This document shows, piece after piece, positions 52,143 through 62,422 of a DNA stretch of 64,000 nucleotides. The notes beneath the pieces are model-generated. The model worked only from the letters and a program-made list of their open reading frames with translations. It did not search any database and had not been told where the DNA came from. This stretch comes from an uncultured Deferribacteraceae bacterium (GTDB lineage: Bacteria > Chrysiogenota > Deferribacteres > CAMZNJ01). Each line of letters opens with the position of its first letter. Position 1 is the stretch's first letter. Location: NCBI GenBank assembly GCA_947313855.1, contig CAMZNS010000032.1:1-64000 (forward strand). The letters are read 5' to 3'. Both the position numbers and the translations under genes were made by a program.

Positions 52143-53693
52143 TCATTGCGTTCGATCGAATCTTGATGGTATGGCAAAGTCTTCGCGGTATTTGGTAACA
52201 GTTCGTCGGGCGATTTTTATCCCCCTTTCGGCAAGTTTTTCGGATATTTTTTGGTCGCTTAGTGGGTTATTTTTGTTTTCTCCGTCAATTATTTCTTGCA
52301 GAACCAGTTTTACGGCTTGGTTAGAGAGAGTGTTCCCCTCTGAGCCAGCGGGTTTGGGCACCCCTTTTACGAAGAAGTGTTTGAGTTCGAGTAGTCCGTA
52401 CGCCGTCATGGCGAATTTACCTGCTGTTGCTCTGCTTACGGTGGATTCGTGCAGTCCTGTGACTGTTGCGATGTCCACAAGACGCAGTGGGCTAAGCCTG
52501 AGTGATCGTTTCATTAGGAAGTCTTCTTGGTGTTCGGCAATTACTTCGCAAACTCGTCGAATGGTATCTTGTCGTTTTGTTAGCCCTGATATTAGAAATT
52601 GTGCTTCTTTTAGTTTTTCGTCAACATATTTTTTATGTCCGATGTTATTTGGTGTGTTTGTTTTGTTATTTTTGATGTCTAGGAACATTTTGATATACTT
52701 GCGATTAATTCCTAGGGATGGCACAACGTTGTCGTTTAGTGTGATTTCGATACTGTCATTGTTGGCGTTGGGCACAAGGTAGATATCGGGAATAATGTGG
52801 TGTCCAACACTATCGTACCCTTTGCTGGGTGCAAGTGTAGTTTTTTTGATGGATGCGGCTGTCCGCTCTACGAATGTTGTGGGTATCCCTAGTGCTGTGG
52901 CGATTTTGCTATAACGCATGAGCGACAGCTCTTTTAGGTAGTCGTGGAGTAGTATGGTTGCGAGTTCTACCTCGTCGGGGCATACCTCCATATCTTTCAT
53001 CTGTTTGATTATGCTCTCTTGGAATGAGGCACAGGCGACGCCAACAGGGTGAAACTCTTTGATAACGTTGAGCACCTCTTCAAACTCGCCAACAGTTATG
53101 CCTAGGTATCTGCTTGATTTTTTAATATCGAGGGTAAAGAAGCCGTTGTCGTCAAGGTTTCCGATAATGTACATCCCTATTGTTTCTTGGCTTGGCGAGA
53201 GGTGCGAGATGATTAGCTGTTTTGAAAGTGCTTCGTACAGGGATTCGGTATGCCCCACAAAGCTTTCATACTCCACAAAATCGGTGTCGCCGTAGGAGTC
53301 TATCCCAGTCATGGGTTGGTAGGTTTCGCTGATGAAGTTGTCCCATTCGTCGGAATCGAACGTTTCGTAAATCGAGTCATCTTTGCCGCTAATATTTTCG
53401 GTGGTATCTTGGGTATTGCTAGTGTTGTCGGTGTTATTGGAGTCTGAGTCTGAGCCGGAATCTGCGTTTGTGTTTGCGTCCATGTTTATGTTTGTGTTTG
53501 CGTCTGATTCTGCGTCGGCGTCTAGGTCGTGTGTGTACTCGAGTAGTGGGTTCTCCTCCATGAGTTCGCCGATGGTGGAGGCGAGTTCCATGGTTGTCAT
53601 GCGTAACATGCTAATGGATTGTTGCATGGAGGCAGTCATGACAATCTTCTGGCTAAGCTGATTATTGAGGGATAGATTTATTCCTTGAGCCAT
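52143..53693 (-). CDS. rpoN: RNA polymerase sigma-54 factor
   Basis: Sigma-54 recognises -24/-12 promoters and needs AAA+ activators. Region I is the Gln/Leu-rich start (NLSLNNQLSQKIVMTASMQQSISMLRM). Region II is an expanded acidic Asp/Asn/Ser stretch (about residues 55-105). Region III contains the core-binding and HTH parts (LHESTVSRATAGKF). The RpoN box is ARRTVTKYRE near residue 497. Flagellar promoters in this window match its consensus. Length 516 is slightly above average owing to the acidic insert. It starts 2 bp after lptB. Confidence 0.97.
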   Translation of the reverse strand: MAQGINLSLNNQLSQKIVMTASMQQSISMLRMTTMELASTIGELMEENPLLEYTHDLDADAESDANTNINMDANTNADSGSDSDSNNTDNTSNTQDTTENISGKDDSIYETFDSDEWDNFISETYQPMTGIDSYGDTDFVEYESFVGHTESLYEALSKQLIISHLSPSQETIGMYIIGNLDDNGFFTLDIKKSSRYLGITVGEFEEVLNVIKEFHPVGVACASFQESIIKQMKDMEVCPDEVELATILLHDYLKELSLMRYSKIATALGIPTTFVERTAASIKKTTLAPSKGYDSVGHHIIPDIYLVPNANNDSIEITLNDNVVPSLGINRKYIKMFLDIKNNKTNTPNNIGHKKYVDEKLKEAQFLISGLTKRQDTIRRVCEVIAEHQEDFLMKRSLRLSPLRLVDIATVTGLHESTVSRATAGKFAMTAYGLLELKHFFVKGVPKPAGSEGNTLSNQAVKLVLQEIIDGENKNNPLSDQKISEKLAERGIKIARRTVTKYREDFAIPSRFDRTQ

Positions 53694-53695
53694 GG

Positions 53696-54475
53696 TTACA
53701 GGGTGAACTCCTCGCCTAAATATTTTCTACGAACTTCAGCATTACTGGCGATATCATGGGCATTCCCCTCCGCCACAATACTACCTTCTATCATTATATA
53801 CGAACGATGAGTAATACTCAAGGTATCGCGAACGTTGTGATCGGTGATAAGCACGCCAATACCGTCTTTTGTTAGGTCAGAAATAATATTTTTTATGTCG
53901 CTGACGTTCACAGGATCAACACCCGCAAACGGCTCGTCAAGCATGATGAATGTGGGATCGATGGCAAGACAGCGGGCTATCTCCAAGCGACGACGCTCAC
54001 CACCAGACAACACGGAAGCTTCCGAATAAAGAACGCCACCCAAACCGAATCGGCTCACAAGGCTGTCTAAATCCTTCTCATTATTGAGGGGTGCCTCGGA
54101 TTTGCGTAACTGCAGTGCGGTGAGGATGTTGTCGCGAACAGTCATTTTACGAAAAATGGATGTCTCTTGCGGCAGGTAACCCATACCTATTCTTGCACGT
54201 TTGTGGATGGGGTACGAAGTAATATCCTTGTCGCCGAAGAATACCTGACCACGATCCGGCTTGATAAGACCAACAAGCATGTAGAATGATGTGGTTTTCC
54301 CCGCACCGTTGGGTCCCAAGAGACCCACACACTCACCAGCAGAGATGTGGAACGTGATGTCATGCACAACCTCACGCCTACCGTAGGATTTGGATATCCC
54401 CGAAGCGGTAATGGTTGTGACCGGCTGGGCGGTTGTGTTGGTGTGCCCTTGCGGTGTGCTGCTATTTTTTGCCAT
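53696..54475 (-). CDS. lptB: LPS export ABC ATPase LptB
   Basis: LptB drives LPS extraction with LptFG. It has Walker A GPNGAGKTT, a Q loop MGYLPQETSIFRKMTV (typical LptB), signature LSGGERRRLEIAR, Walker B TFIMLDEPFAGVDP and the switch His in ITDHNVRDTL. The start at 54475 has GGGGGG 7 nt upstream and overlaps the lptA end by 14 bp. The longer reading to 54640 lies inside lptA. lptF and lptG are not in the window. Confidence 0.97.
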   Translation of the reverse strand: MAKNSSTPQGHTNTTAQPVTTITASGISKSYGRREVVHDITFHISAGECVGLLGPNGAGKTTSFYMLVGLIKPDRGQVFFGDKDITSYPIHKRARIGMGYLPQETSIFRKMTVRDNILTALQLRKSEAPLNNEKDLDSLVSRFGLGGVLYSEASVLSGGERRRLEIARCLAIDPTFIMLDEPFAGVDPVNVSDIKNIISDLTKDGIGVLITDHNVRDTLSITHRSYIMIEGSIVAEGNAHDIASNAEVRRKYLGEEFTL

Positions 54476-55070
54476 CGGTGAGCCCCCCGTTAGTACGCCC
54501 CTTGTCGATACGCTCCCCGTCGCGACGAAGAGATTGCAAGCCGTCAGACGACTTGAGTGTGGCAACGGAGCCGTTGTTGGATTCGATAACAGTACGATTT
54601 TCTTCGTAGTAGTGGTAGATAACGTCGCCGCTAACAACATAAGATGAGCCGTGCCATATGGTCACATTCCCTATTAGTTTGATAAACTTGCCCGTTTTGT
54701 CGTCAATATCAACAGCATCTGCAATACCGATATTCCCCCACCTATCGGAGTAGGTAATGTTGCCCTGTGCACTGCCTTTGATTCCGCTGTTGTCGATGGC
54801 AACCTTGGCACGATCACCCTTGACGGCGAAACGGTGATCGAAAACCTCAACATTGCCCCTTAATTCGACAGTGCCTTCGTTGGAGTTGTAGGTGGTGGTG
54901 TCGGCAAAGATATTTATTCGTGCTGTGGCTGTGGTTGGGTAGAGGAGGGGTGTCCACAAAAGGAGTGCCCATGGGAGGAGTGCCCATGGGAGGAGTGCCG
55001 CAACGGGAGTACCCCACCAGCGTTGAATAGTGCTAAGAAAAGCCTGTGGGGCTACTAATAGTTTCACCAT
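54462..55070 (-). CDS. lptA: LPS transport periplasmic protein LptA
   Basis: LptA forms the beta-jellyroll bridge that carries LPS across the periplasm. The OstA-like repeats are IFADTTTYNSNEGTVELRGNVEVFDHRFAVKGDRAKVAIDN and FIKLIGNVTIWHGSSYVVSGDVIYHYYEENRTVIE. The signal peptide contains an amplified ALLPW block (15-bp repeat), so its hydrophobic core length can vary. The ATG at 55070 has GGGAGG 7 nt upstream and is preferred over 55076. It lies between lptC and lptB in the usual order. Confidence 0.9.
   Translation of the reverse strand: MVKLLVAPQAFLSTIQRWWGTPVAALLPWALLPWALLLWTPLLYPTTATARINIFADTTTYNSNEGTVELRGNVEVFDHRFAVKGDRAKVAIDNSGIKGSAQGNITYSDRWGNIGIADAVDIDDKTGKFIKLIGNVTIWHGSSYVVSGDVIYHYYEENRTVIESNNGSVATLKSSDGLQSLRRDGERIDKGRTNGGLTDGKK
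54961..55001 (-). repeat. 15-bp repeat in the LptA signal peptide
   Basis: AGGAGTGCCCATGGG occurs twice, then a partial third copy follows. It encodes ALLPW units in the hydrophobic core. Confidence 0.92.
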
Positions 55071-55174
55071 TCCCATGCCTCCCTTTTTGTACCATTAATA
55101 TGTAACCATTATACACCGTAAACACAACTAACTACAACGGTAATAACAACAAATACAAAAAAGTTGCCACAACC

Positions 55175-56104
<930 letters not shown>

Positions 56105-56107
56105 ACC

Positions 56108-56214
56108 CTACCCCCCGAAGTAGTCTCTGCATCGTTATTTCGCTTTTAATGTGTGGGCACCTGAGTGCCCATTAATGTCTACCCCCCGAAGTAGTCTCTG
56201 CATCGTTATTTCGC
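56108..56214 (-). repeat. 36-bp direct repeat between pyrG and lptC
   Basis: Identical 36-bp copies (56108-56143 and 56179-56214; CTACCCCCCGAAGTAGTCTC...) are 71 bp apart. The spacer carries a GGGCAC-CTGA-GTGCCC hairpin. Confidence 0.95.
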
Positions 56215-56238
56215 AGGTTAATCCATGTTATTGCGAGC

Positions 56239-57843
56239 CTACCCTTTCTGGCTACTGTGGTTTATCGCTGCTGAAATAAACCCTACAAATAAGGGGTGCG
56301 GTGATGTTGGTTTCGACTTAAACTCGGGATGGAATTGGCATCCCAAAAACCACGGATGACCAGGTATTTCCGCAACTTCAGGGAGACCTGAACCGGGGTT
56401 GACGCCAGAGATAACGAGTCCTTGTTCGCTGTAGCGATCGAGGTAGTCCTGATTGACTTCCAGACGATGACGGTGTCGTTCGTGAATAGTTTTCACACCG
56501 TAAGCTGTCCGTGCAAGCGAGCCTTCATCCAGCTCGCATTCGTAAGCACCAAGACGCATGGTTCCACCCTTTTCAGCACCCTCCTGACCAGCCATGTAGT
56601 GGATGACGGGGTTGGGGGTAAATGGGGCAAACTCTTGACTGTTGGCATCGGCAAGACCTAGCACGTTTCGTGCGAAGTCGATAATGGCAACCTGCATCCC
56701 CAGACAGATACCGAAGTACGGAATATTATTCTCCCTAGCATAGGCGGACGAGCGTATCTTCCCTTCAACGCCTCGCTCCCCAAAGCCACCGGGGGTCAGG
56801 ATACCGCTAACGTTGGCGAAAGCGTTCCTTGCGTCCTCATCGGTTTTTATCCCCTCGGAGTCAACAAGCTTGACCTGTATTTTGGTTTGGTGATGAATCC
56901 CCGCATGGTTGAGGGCTTCTCGCAGGGAGATGTATGTATCTTTGAGGTTAACATATTTTCCAACCATGGCGACGGTTACTTCGTGTTTCGGATCTTTTAT
57001 GCGATTGCTAATGTCGTACCATTTGTCTAGTGTGTACGGTTTTTCGTCCAGTTGTAGTTTGCGTAACACGAGGTTGTCCATCCCCTCTTTGTTGAGCATG
57101 ATGGGTATTTCATAGATGGAGGCAACATCAAATGCGTTGATTATGTCTTCGTCACGCAGGTTGCAGAACCGTGCTGTTTTGCTTTTCGTATCTTGGTTGA
57201 GGGGGTATCGACTACGGCAAACAAGGATATCTGCCATGATGCCTATCTCCATCAGTTTCTGCACGGAGTGTTGCGTTGGTTTGGTTTTCATCTCCCCAGA
57301 TGTTTCCAGGTAGGGAACGTATGTTACGTGTACGTAGACAACGGAGTTGGTAGGTGCATCGTATTTGAATTGGCGAATAGCTTCCAGAAACGGCAACGAC
57401 TCGATGTCGCCAACGGTGCCGCCAACCTCGATGATAACAATATCGTAGTCGTCGTCACCTTTGGTAATGCGTTCTTTGATCATGTCGGTAATATGGGGGA
57501 TAACCTGCACTGTTTGTCCTAGGTAGTCACCCCGACGCTCTTTCTCCAGCACTTTGTCGTACACCTTGCCGGATGTAATGTTGGAGTATTTGTTGGTGTT
57601 GGAGGACAGGAATCGTTCGTAGTGTCCTAGGTCCAAGTCGGTTTCGGTTCCGTCTTCGGTGACGAAAACCTCCCCATGTTCAAAGGGGCTCATGGTTCCG
57701 GGATCGATGTTTAGGTATGGGTCGAATTTTTTCATTAAAACTCGGTATCCTCGCCCTTCAAGGAGAGATCCTAAAGCTGCACCTGTGATCCCTTTGCCTA
57801 GGGCAGACATTACGCCACCTGTAATGAAAATATATTTAGCCAT
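56239..57843 (-). CDS. pyrG: CTP synthase
   Basis: PyrG aminates UTP to CTP with glutamine. The N-terminal amidoligase domain starts KYIFITGGVMSALGKGI and holds KFDPYLNIDPGTMSPFEHGEVFVTEDG. The C-terminal class I glutaminase domain has the nucleophile Cys in YFGICLGMQ and the His/Glu pair in FHPEFKS. The 534 residues are typical. It is followed by lptC, as in many Desulfobacterota-like genomes, but without kds genes between. Confidence 0.98.
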   Translation of the reverse strand: MAKYIFITGGVMSALGKGITGAALGSLLEGRGYRVLMKKFDPYLNIDPGTMSPFEHGEVFVTEDGTETDLDLGHYERFLSSNTNKYSNITSGKVYDKVLEKERRGDYLGQTVQVIPHITDMIKERITKGDDDYDIVIIEVGGTVGDIESLPFLEAIRQFKYDAPTNSVVYVHVTYVPYLETSGEMKTKPTQHSVQKLMEIGIMADILVCRSRYPLNQDTKSKTARFCNLRDEDIINAFDVASIYEIPIMLNKEGMDNLVLRKLQLDEKPYTLDKWYDISNRIKDPKHEVTVAMVGKYVNLKDTYISLREALNHAGIHHQTKIQVKLVDSEGIKTDEDARNAFANVSGILTPGGFGERGVEGKIRSSAYARENNIPYFGICLGMQVAIIDFARNVLGLADANSQEFAPFTPNPVIHYMAGQEGAEKGGTMRLGAYECELDEGSLARTAYGVKTIHERHRHRLEVNQDYLDRYSEQGLVISGVNPGSGLPEVAEIPGHPWFLGCQFHPEFKSKPTSPHPLFVGFISAAINHSSQKG

Positions 57844-57888
57844 AATACCTCTGTTGTTTCGCTCTATGCGTCGCTATTATTGTTATGT

Positions 57889-58521
57889 TTACTTCATGTT
57901 ATATTTTTGCAAAATATGGAGCAACATCTCGCCGTAATCGCTGATGCGAACACACCCTGAGCTGTCTAACTTGCCTGTGTCATCGAAATCAACACCGATA
58001 AAGTAGCACCCAACAGCCAATGCACCCTCCATATCGGATATGGAGTCGCCAATCATGATTGTTGTTTCAGGGGTGGCACCACAGTGGGTCATGGCGGTAC
58101 GTAGGTGTGCTTCTTTCATGTTTGGATCGCCGTAAATGCCACGAAAGTAGTGGCTCAAGCCAGACTGATCAACCGCCTTGGTTAGAAACTCTTGGGGCGT
58201 TGCAGAGTTGATGTACAGGCTGACGCCCATGCTTGCTAGGTGGTCGAAGAATGGTATCACATTGCGAACAATATTTTTTTGGGAGGTGAAGAACTCGTCA
58301 AGGGTGGATGCATACCGCTCGAGGAGGTATTGGGGCGACAACCCTGATATTTCGGAAAAATACTGTGCAAGGTCGTACCTGTCTTTAAACGGTTTAAACG
58401 CATAAACCTCACGTATCATCTCCCCATATTTGGGATCGAGCATATCGTACCACAATTGGCGTTTGATGCTTTCGCTCATTACAATGGTATCGTCAAAGTC
58501 GAGTACTACACATTTCAACAT
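57889..58521 (-). CDS. HAD-superfamily phosphatase
   Basis: The protein is a haloacid dehalogenase-type phosphatase with an alpha-helical cap. Motif I is VVLDFDDTIV (nucleophile Asp in DFDDT), motif II YINSAT, motif III lysine near LTKAVDQSG, and motif IV IGDSISDMEGALAVG. Closest by pattern are the phosphoglycolate phosphatase/beta-phosphoglucomutase-like groups; the substrate is unknown. The start at 58521 has AAGGTG 5 nt upstream. It is the first gene after a strong promoter and lies 45 bp before pyrG. Confidence 0.88.
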   Translation of the reverse strand: MLKCVVLDFDDTIVMSESIKRQLWYDMLDPKYGEMIREVYAFKPFKDRYDLAQYFSEISGLSPQYLLERYASTLDEFFTSQKNIVRNVIPFFDHLASMGVSLYINSATPQEFLTKAVDQSGLSHYFRGIYGDPNMKEAHLRTAMTHCGATPETTIMIGDSISDMEGALAVGCYFIGVDFDDTGKLDSSGCVRISDYGEMLLHILQKYNMK

Positions 58522-58539
58522 AAGAACACCTTCACAACA

Positions 58540-58568
58540 ATTATACACCATCTTAATTATTTTGTAAA
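58540..58568 (-). promoter_or_regulatory. Sigma-70 promoter for the HAD-pyrG-lpt-rpoN run
   Basis: Minus-strand TTTACA, 17-bp spacer and TATAAT are close to consensus. Genes from the HAD gene to rapZ follow on the same strand. Confidence 0.7.
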
Positions 58569-58631
58569 TATTGGATATTGATCACGAAAAACGAATTCTG
58601 CATAATGGATTGCTTTACAGTGGCTGTGGCA

Positions 58632-60101
58632 CTACTGTGTTTTTTTGAGGCGATACAAAGACTCCTCAATACCCACTACGTAACGGTGAGGATTCACCAA
58701 ACGACGATAAGAAATGTCTAAACTTTGAAGAGATTTCTGCAACAAACTACGAGCAGACTCAACAGAGTAGTCCCCGCCAGAGGAGTAACAACCGGTGCCA
58801 ACATGGCGACGACAAGGCTCATAAAGAACAGAACAACATGTACCAACAGGGAATGTGCGAACACGTGAGGTGTACTCATCCACCGAACGAACATCTCGCA
58901 ACAAACGCAAACCAACATTGCCCGAACCAACAACACCGTCAAGCATATCCATGGGCAGAATAACATCACCCATCAACCTAGAACCACCATCAGAATCGGG
59001 TCTAAACATGCGAAGAAGAACAGTGGCACCCGGCAGAGTGGTCTTAAACGGATCCGACGAAATCTTCTGCACACCAACACCATCGATGGAACGAAGCTTG
59101 TACACACCCCCCAAAGGTGCAAGACCCTTACCAACAACAAGGGAGGTACCAACACCGAACGCGTCGATAGGTGCCGACTGCTCGCCAAGGAGGGAGTGGA
59201 TAACAAACTCATCCAAATCACCCGAAACAATAATCTTAGTGGACGAAAATCCGCCCAAATCCAGCACCTTACGCACCTCCATGCTCAAATAAGCAAGATC
59301 ACCACTATCGATTCGCACAGAAGCAAGGGGCACACCCGTAAGCTTAGACGCTAACATGGCGTTTTTTGCACCCTCAATAGTCTCGTAAGTGTCGATCAAA
59401 AGAGTTGCCGAACCCAAACCGCAATGACGCATGTAGCTGCAAAAAGCATCCAATTCACCACCATCACCATAACTCATCACAAACGAATGTGCATGGGTGC
59501 CCATAACAGGAAGATTGTAACGCAAACTAGCACAAACATTGCTCGTACCTGTCACACCACCAATACTCGCACCGCGTGACGACAACATACCACCAACATC
59601 CATGGAACGACGCAAACCGAACTCGACCACAGGACGACCATCTGCAGAACCAACAATACGACTCGCAATAGTTGCAACAGCCGTCTGCGTATTCACAAAA
59701 TTCAGCAACGCCGCCTCAACAACAACGCAAGCCCAATGGGGACCACTAATCTGGACCAATGGGGTGTTAGGAAAAAATATCTCACCCTCACGAAGGGCAT
59801 TAATCGTTATGTCAAGGGTGGAGTGAGACAAAAAATCGAGGAAATCGGAATCAAGGGCAGACAAACCGGAATTAGCAAGGGGAGAAACACCACTACCACA
59901 CTCCGAAAGGAAACGAGCAACATTCTCCTCCCAACTATCCACCCACTCAAGGAAAGTGCCCAAACCAGCAAAAACCATGTAGGAGTAGCCGAGGGGCACC
60001 TTGCGAACAAACATCTCGTAAACAGTATGACGCTCGTGAGTGCCCTCACGCAGAAGAGACTGACACATACTTAGGTGGTAAAGATCGCAATTAAGACCCA
60101 T
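58632..60101 (-). CDS. pncB: Nicotinate phosphoribosyltransferase
   Basis: PncB makes nicotinate mononucleotide in NAD salvage. The start MGLNCDLYHLSMCQSLLREG, the phosphate-region VEFGLRRSMD, the catalytic His region GTHAHSFVMSYG, and the PRPP-site strands SVRIDSGDLAYLS and KIIVSGDLDEFVI fit the family. A Cys-containing tail follows. At 489 residues it is close to the long bacterial form. The start at 60101 has GGAGGGG 5 nt upstream. Confidence 0.93.
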   Translation of the reverse strand: MGLNCDLYHLSMCQSLLREGTHERHTVYEMFVRKVPLGYSYMVFAGLGTFLEWVDSWEENVARFLSECGSGVSPLANSGLSALDSDFLDFLSHSTLDITINALREGEIFFPNTPLVQISGPHWACVVVEAALLNFVNTQTAVATIASRIVGSADGRPVVEFGLRRSMDVGGMLSSRGASIGGVTGTSNVCASLRYNLPVMGTHAHSFVMSYGDGGELDAFCSYMRHCGLGSATLLIDTYETIEGAKNAMLASKLTGVPLASVRIDSGDLAYLSMEVRKVLDLGGFSSTKIIVSGDLDEFVIHSLLGEQSAPIDAFGVGTSLVVGKGLAPLGGVYKLRSIDGVGVQKISSDPFKTTLPGATVLLRMFRPDSDGGSRLMGDVILPMDMLDGVVGSGNVGLRLLRDVRSVDEYTSRVRTFPVGTCCSVLYEPCRRHVGTGCYSSGGDYSVESARSLLQKSLQSLDISYRRLVNPHRYVVGIEESLYRLKKTQ

Positions 60102-60173
60102 GGGAGCCCCTCCTCGCGGGCAACATACTAACGTGCGGGGCGAACATCGCCCAGTAATAAGCAAGCAGGGGGG

Positions 60174-60318
60174 GCATCATCGCCCAGCAGGCACCACCCA
60201 GCAGGCAGGGGGCATCATCACCACCACCGCCCAACAGGCACCGCCCAACAGGCACCACCCAACAGGCATCACCGCCCAACAGGCACCACCCAACAGGCAT
60301 CACCGCCCAACAGGCAGG
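60174..60318. repeat. Intergenic satellite before pncB
   Basis: Units of CACCGCCCAACAGG and CACCACCCAACAGG with CAT or CAC joints (15-17 bp) repeat about nine times, filling the oppF-pncB gap. Confidence 0.92.
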
Positions 60319-60336
60319 GACGACACAAGCTAAATA

Positions 60337-61320
60337 CTACTTCTCATGCAGGAAACAAGCAACCTTATGACCCGCTTCCATTTCGATAAGCTTAGGTTTG
60401 TTGTCCAAACACTTGTCCATCTTCCTAGGACAACGTGAGTAGAACGGACACCCGAATATTTTCACCGTTGGAGATGGCAGATCCCCCTCCAAGATAATCC
60501 TACTACGGGAACGCTCAATCTCAGGATCAGGAACCGGAACAGCTGACAACAACGACTCAGTATACGGATGCAAAGGGTTCTCATAAAGACGAGAAGCCTC
60601 ACACATCTCCATAATCTGACCGAGATACATCACAGCAACACGATGACAAGTGTATCGAACAACAGCCAGATCGTGGGCAACAAAAAGGTAACTCAACCCA
60701 CGCTCCTCCTGAAGATCGGAAAGAAGATTCAACACCTGTGCCTGAATAGAAACATCCAAGGCACTAACAGGCTCATCCAAAAGGATAAGCTTCGGATCCA
60801 TAGCCAAGGCACGAGCGATACCGATACGCTGACGCTGACCACCAGAAAACTCGTGGGGGTAACGCTTACGCAAGCTGTAACGCAAACCAACACGCTCCAT
60901 AACCTCAGCAACCTTACGATCGATACCTGCTTTATCTATGTCGATGAGCTTCCTGTTGCGAAAAATTGTCAACGGCTCCGCAATAATATTACCAACAGTA
61001 ATACGAGGACTTAGGGATTCATAAGGATCCTGAAAAACAATCTGCATCTCACGACGAGAAGCGATAAGCTCTCTCTTGTTCAGATTTGCAAGATCCTTGC
61101 CCTCGAAAATAACAGACCCCGAAGTGGGCTTGTACAAACGTGCAATGGTACGAATTGTTGTGGACTTACCGCAACCAGACTCACCAACAAGACCCAATGT
61201 TTCACCGGGATAGATATCGAAACTCACACCATCAACGGCACGAAGTGTTCGCTTACCACTTATATCAAAGTGCTGTTTTAATTTGCGAACCTGCAATAAA
61301 GGTTTCTTTTTGTTACTCAT
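60337..61320 (-). CDS. oppF: Oligopeptide ABC transporter ATPase OppF/DppF
   Basis: This is the second ATPase of a peptide importer. Walker A GLVGESGCGKST, signature FSGGQRQRIGIARAL, Walker B LILLDEPVSALDVS and the C-terminal Cys-rich oligopeptide-binding extension (GCPFYSRCPRKMDKC), which binds a 4Fe-4S cluster in some family members, are present. Its start overlaps the oppD end by 8 bp. The order B-C-D-F, all minus strand, shows one operon; the substrate-binding gene oppA is not in the window. Confidence 0.95.
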   Translation of the reverse strand: MSNKKKPLLQVRKLKQHFDISGKRTLRAVDGVSFDIYPGETLGLVGESGCGKSTTIRTIARLYKPTSGSVIFEGKDLANLNKRELIASRREMQIVFQDPYESLSPRITVGNIIAEPLTIFRNRKLIDIDKAGIDRKVAEVMERVGLRYSLRKRYPHEFSGGQRQRIGIARALAMDPKLILLDEPVSALDVSIQAQVLNLLSDLQEERGLSYLFVAHDLAVVRYTCHRVAVMYLGQIMEMCEASRLYENPLHPYTESLLSAVPVPDPEIERSRSRIILEGDLPSPTVKIFGCPFYSRCPRKMDKCLDNKPKLIEMEAGHKVACFLHEK

Positions 61321-62326
61321 GACTCCCCCCCTCCTCGTCGTACAACCAGCATGCTACCCTGTGGACGTCACCACCTTCGGAAACCTTTAGCACCTTGGAC
61401 TCAGGAAGCTTATCCTGACAAATATCCATACGCTTGGAGCACCTATCGTAAAAGGCACAACCCTTAGGCAAGTGTAGTAGGTTTGGCGGCTGACCTTCGA
61501 TGGATATGAGTCGCTCTGTTACATCCATGTCAACGCGGGGCACAGAGGCGATAAGACCCTGTGTGTAGGGGTGATGGGGGCTCTTGAACAGGTCAACAGC
61601 ACAGCTCTCCTCAACAATTTTACCAGCATACATAACGCAGATGCGATCGCACAGACCAGCGATAACACCGAGGTCGTGGGATATCATAATAATCGATGTA
61701 CCAAGATCGGCGGCAAGAGCTTTAAGGAGATCGATAATTTGTGCCTGAATGGTTACATCCAACGCCGTGGTGGGTTCATCGGCAATAAGTATCTTAGGGT
61801 TGCAACTCAATGCCATGGCTATCATAACACGCTGACGCATACCACCGGAAAACTGGTGCGGATACGAATCAACAACCTTGACAGGATCAGGGATACCAAC
61901 CATCTCCAAGCTTTTTATCGCTATCGCTTTCGCCTCTTTTCGCCTCACGTTCTGATGCAAAACAATGGTTTCAATCATCTGAGTGGATATGCGAAGGAAC
62001 GGGTTCAGGGAGGTCATCGGATCCTGAAATATCATGGCGATGTCACCACCACGAACCTTCTGCATCTCCTTTTCAGTTGCCTTCAACAGATCCTTGCCAT
62101 CAAAAAGCACCTCACCACTTTCAATGCGTGCTGTGCCCCCTGGCAAGAGACCCATTATGGTCATGGCTGTAATAGACTTACCCGACCCAGACTCCCCAAC
62201 AATACCGATAAGCTCACCCGGTTTCAGGGTGATACTCACGCCGTCGACAGCCTTTACAACGCCGTCGTCGGTGTTGAAGTATGTTCTCAAGTTGTTAACT
62301 TCTAGGATATTCCCGTTGCTACTCAT
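61313..62326 (-). CDS. oppD: Oligopeptide ABC transporter ATPase OppD/DppD
   Basis: Walker A GIVGESGSGKS, signature FSGGMRQRVMIAMAL, Walker B ILIADEPTTALDVT and the C-terminal GCAFYDRCSKRMDIC extension identify the first ATPase. At 337 residues it is complete. The gap of 96 bp to oppC holds no feature I recognise. GAGG lies about 8 nt before the ATG. Confidence 0.95.
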   Translation of the reverse strand: MSSNGNILEVNNLRTYFNTDDGVVKAVDGVSITLKPGELIGIVGESGSGKSITAMTIMGLLPGGTARIESGEVLFDGKDLLKATEKEMQKVRGGDIAMIFQDPMTSLNPFLRISTQMIETIVLHQNVRRKEAKAIAIKSLEMVGIPDPVKVVDSYPHQFSGGMRQRVMIAMALSCNPKILIADEPTTALDVTIQAQIIDLLKALAADLGTSIIMISHDLGVIAGLCDRICVMYAGKIVEESCAVDLFKSPHHPYTQGLIASVPRVDMDVTERLISIEGQPPNLLHLPKGCAFYDRCSKRMDICQDKLPESKVLKVSEGGDVHRVACWLYDEEGGSHE

Positions 62327-62422
62327 AATAAGTAAACTCCTCTAACGCCACTCTTCTTCGTAATAGTGTCTAGTGTGCCCCAAGCAGTGCGAGACAACAA
62401 ACATAACGCCACCTAACCAGCA

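Noticed and set aside
56108-56214. Two 36-bp repeats with a 35-bp spacer as a mini CRISPR array
   Set aside because: Only two copies, no further units, no cas genes, and similar two-copy duplications with unrelated sequences occur elsewhere in the window.
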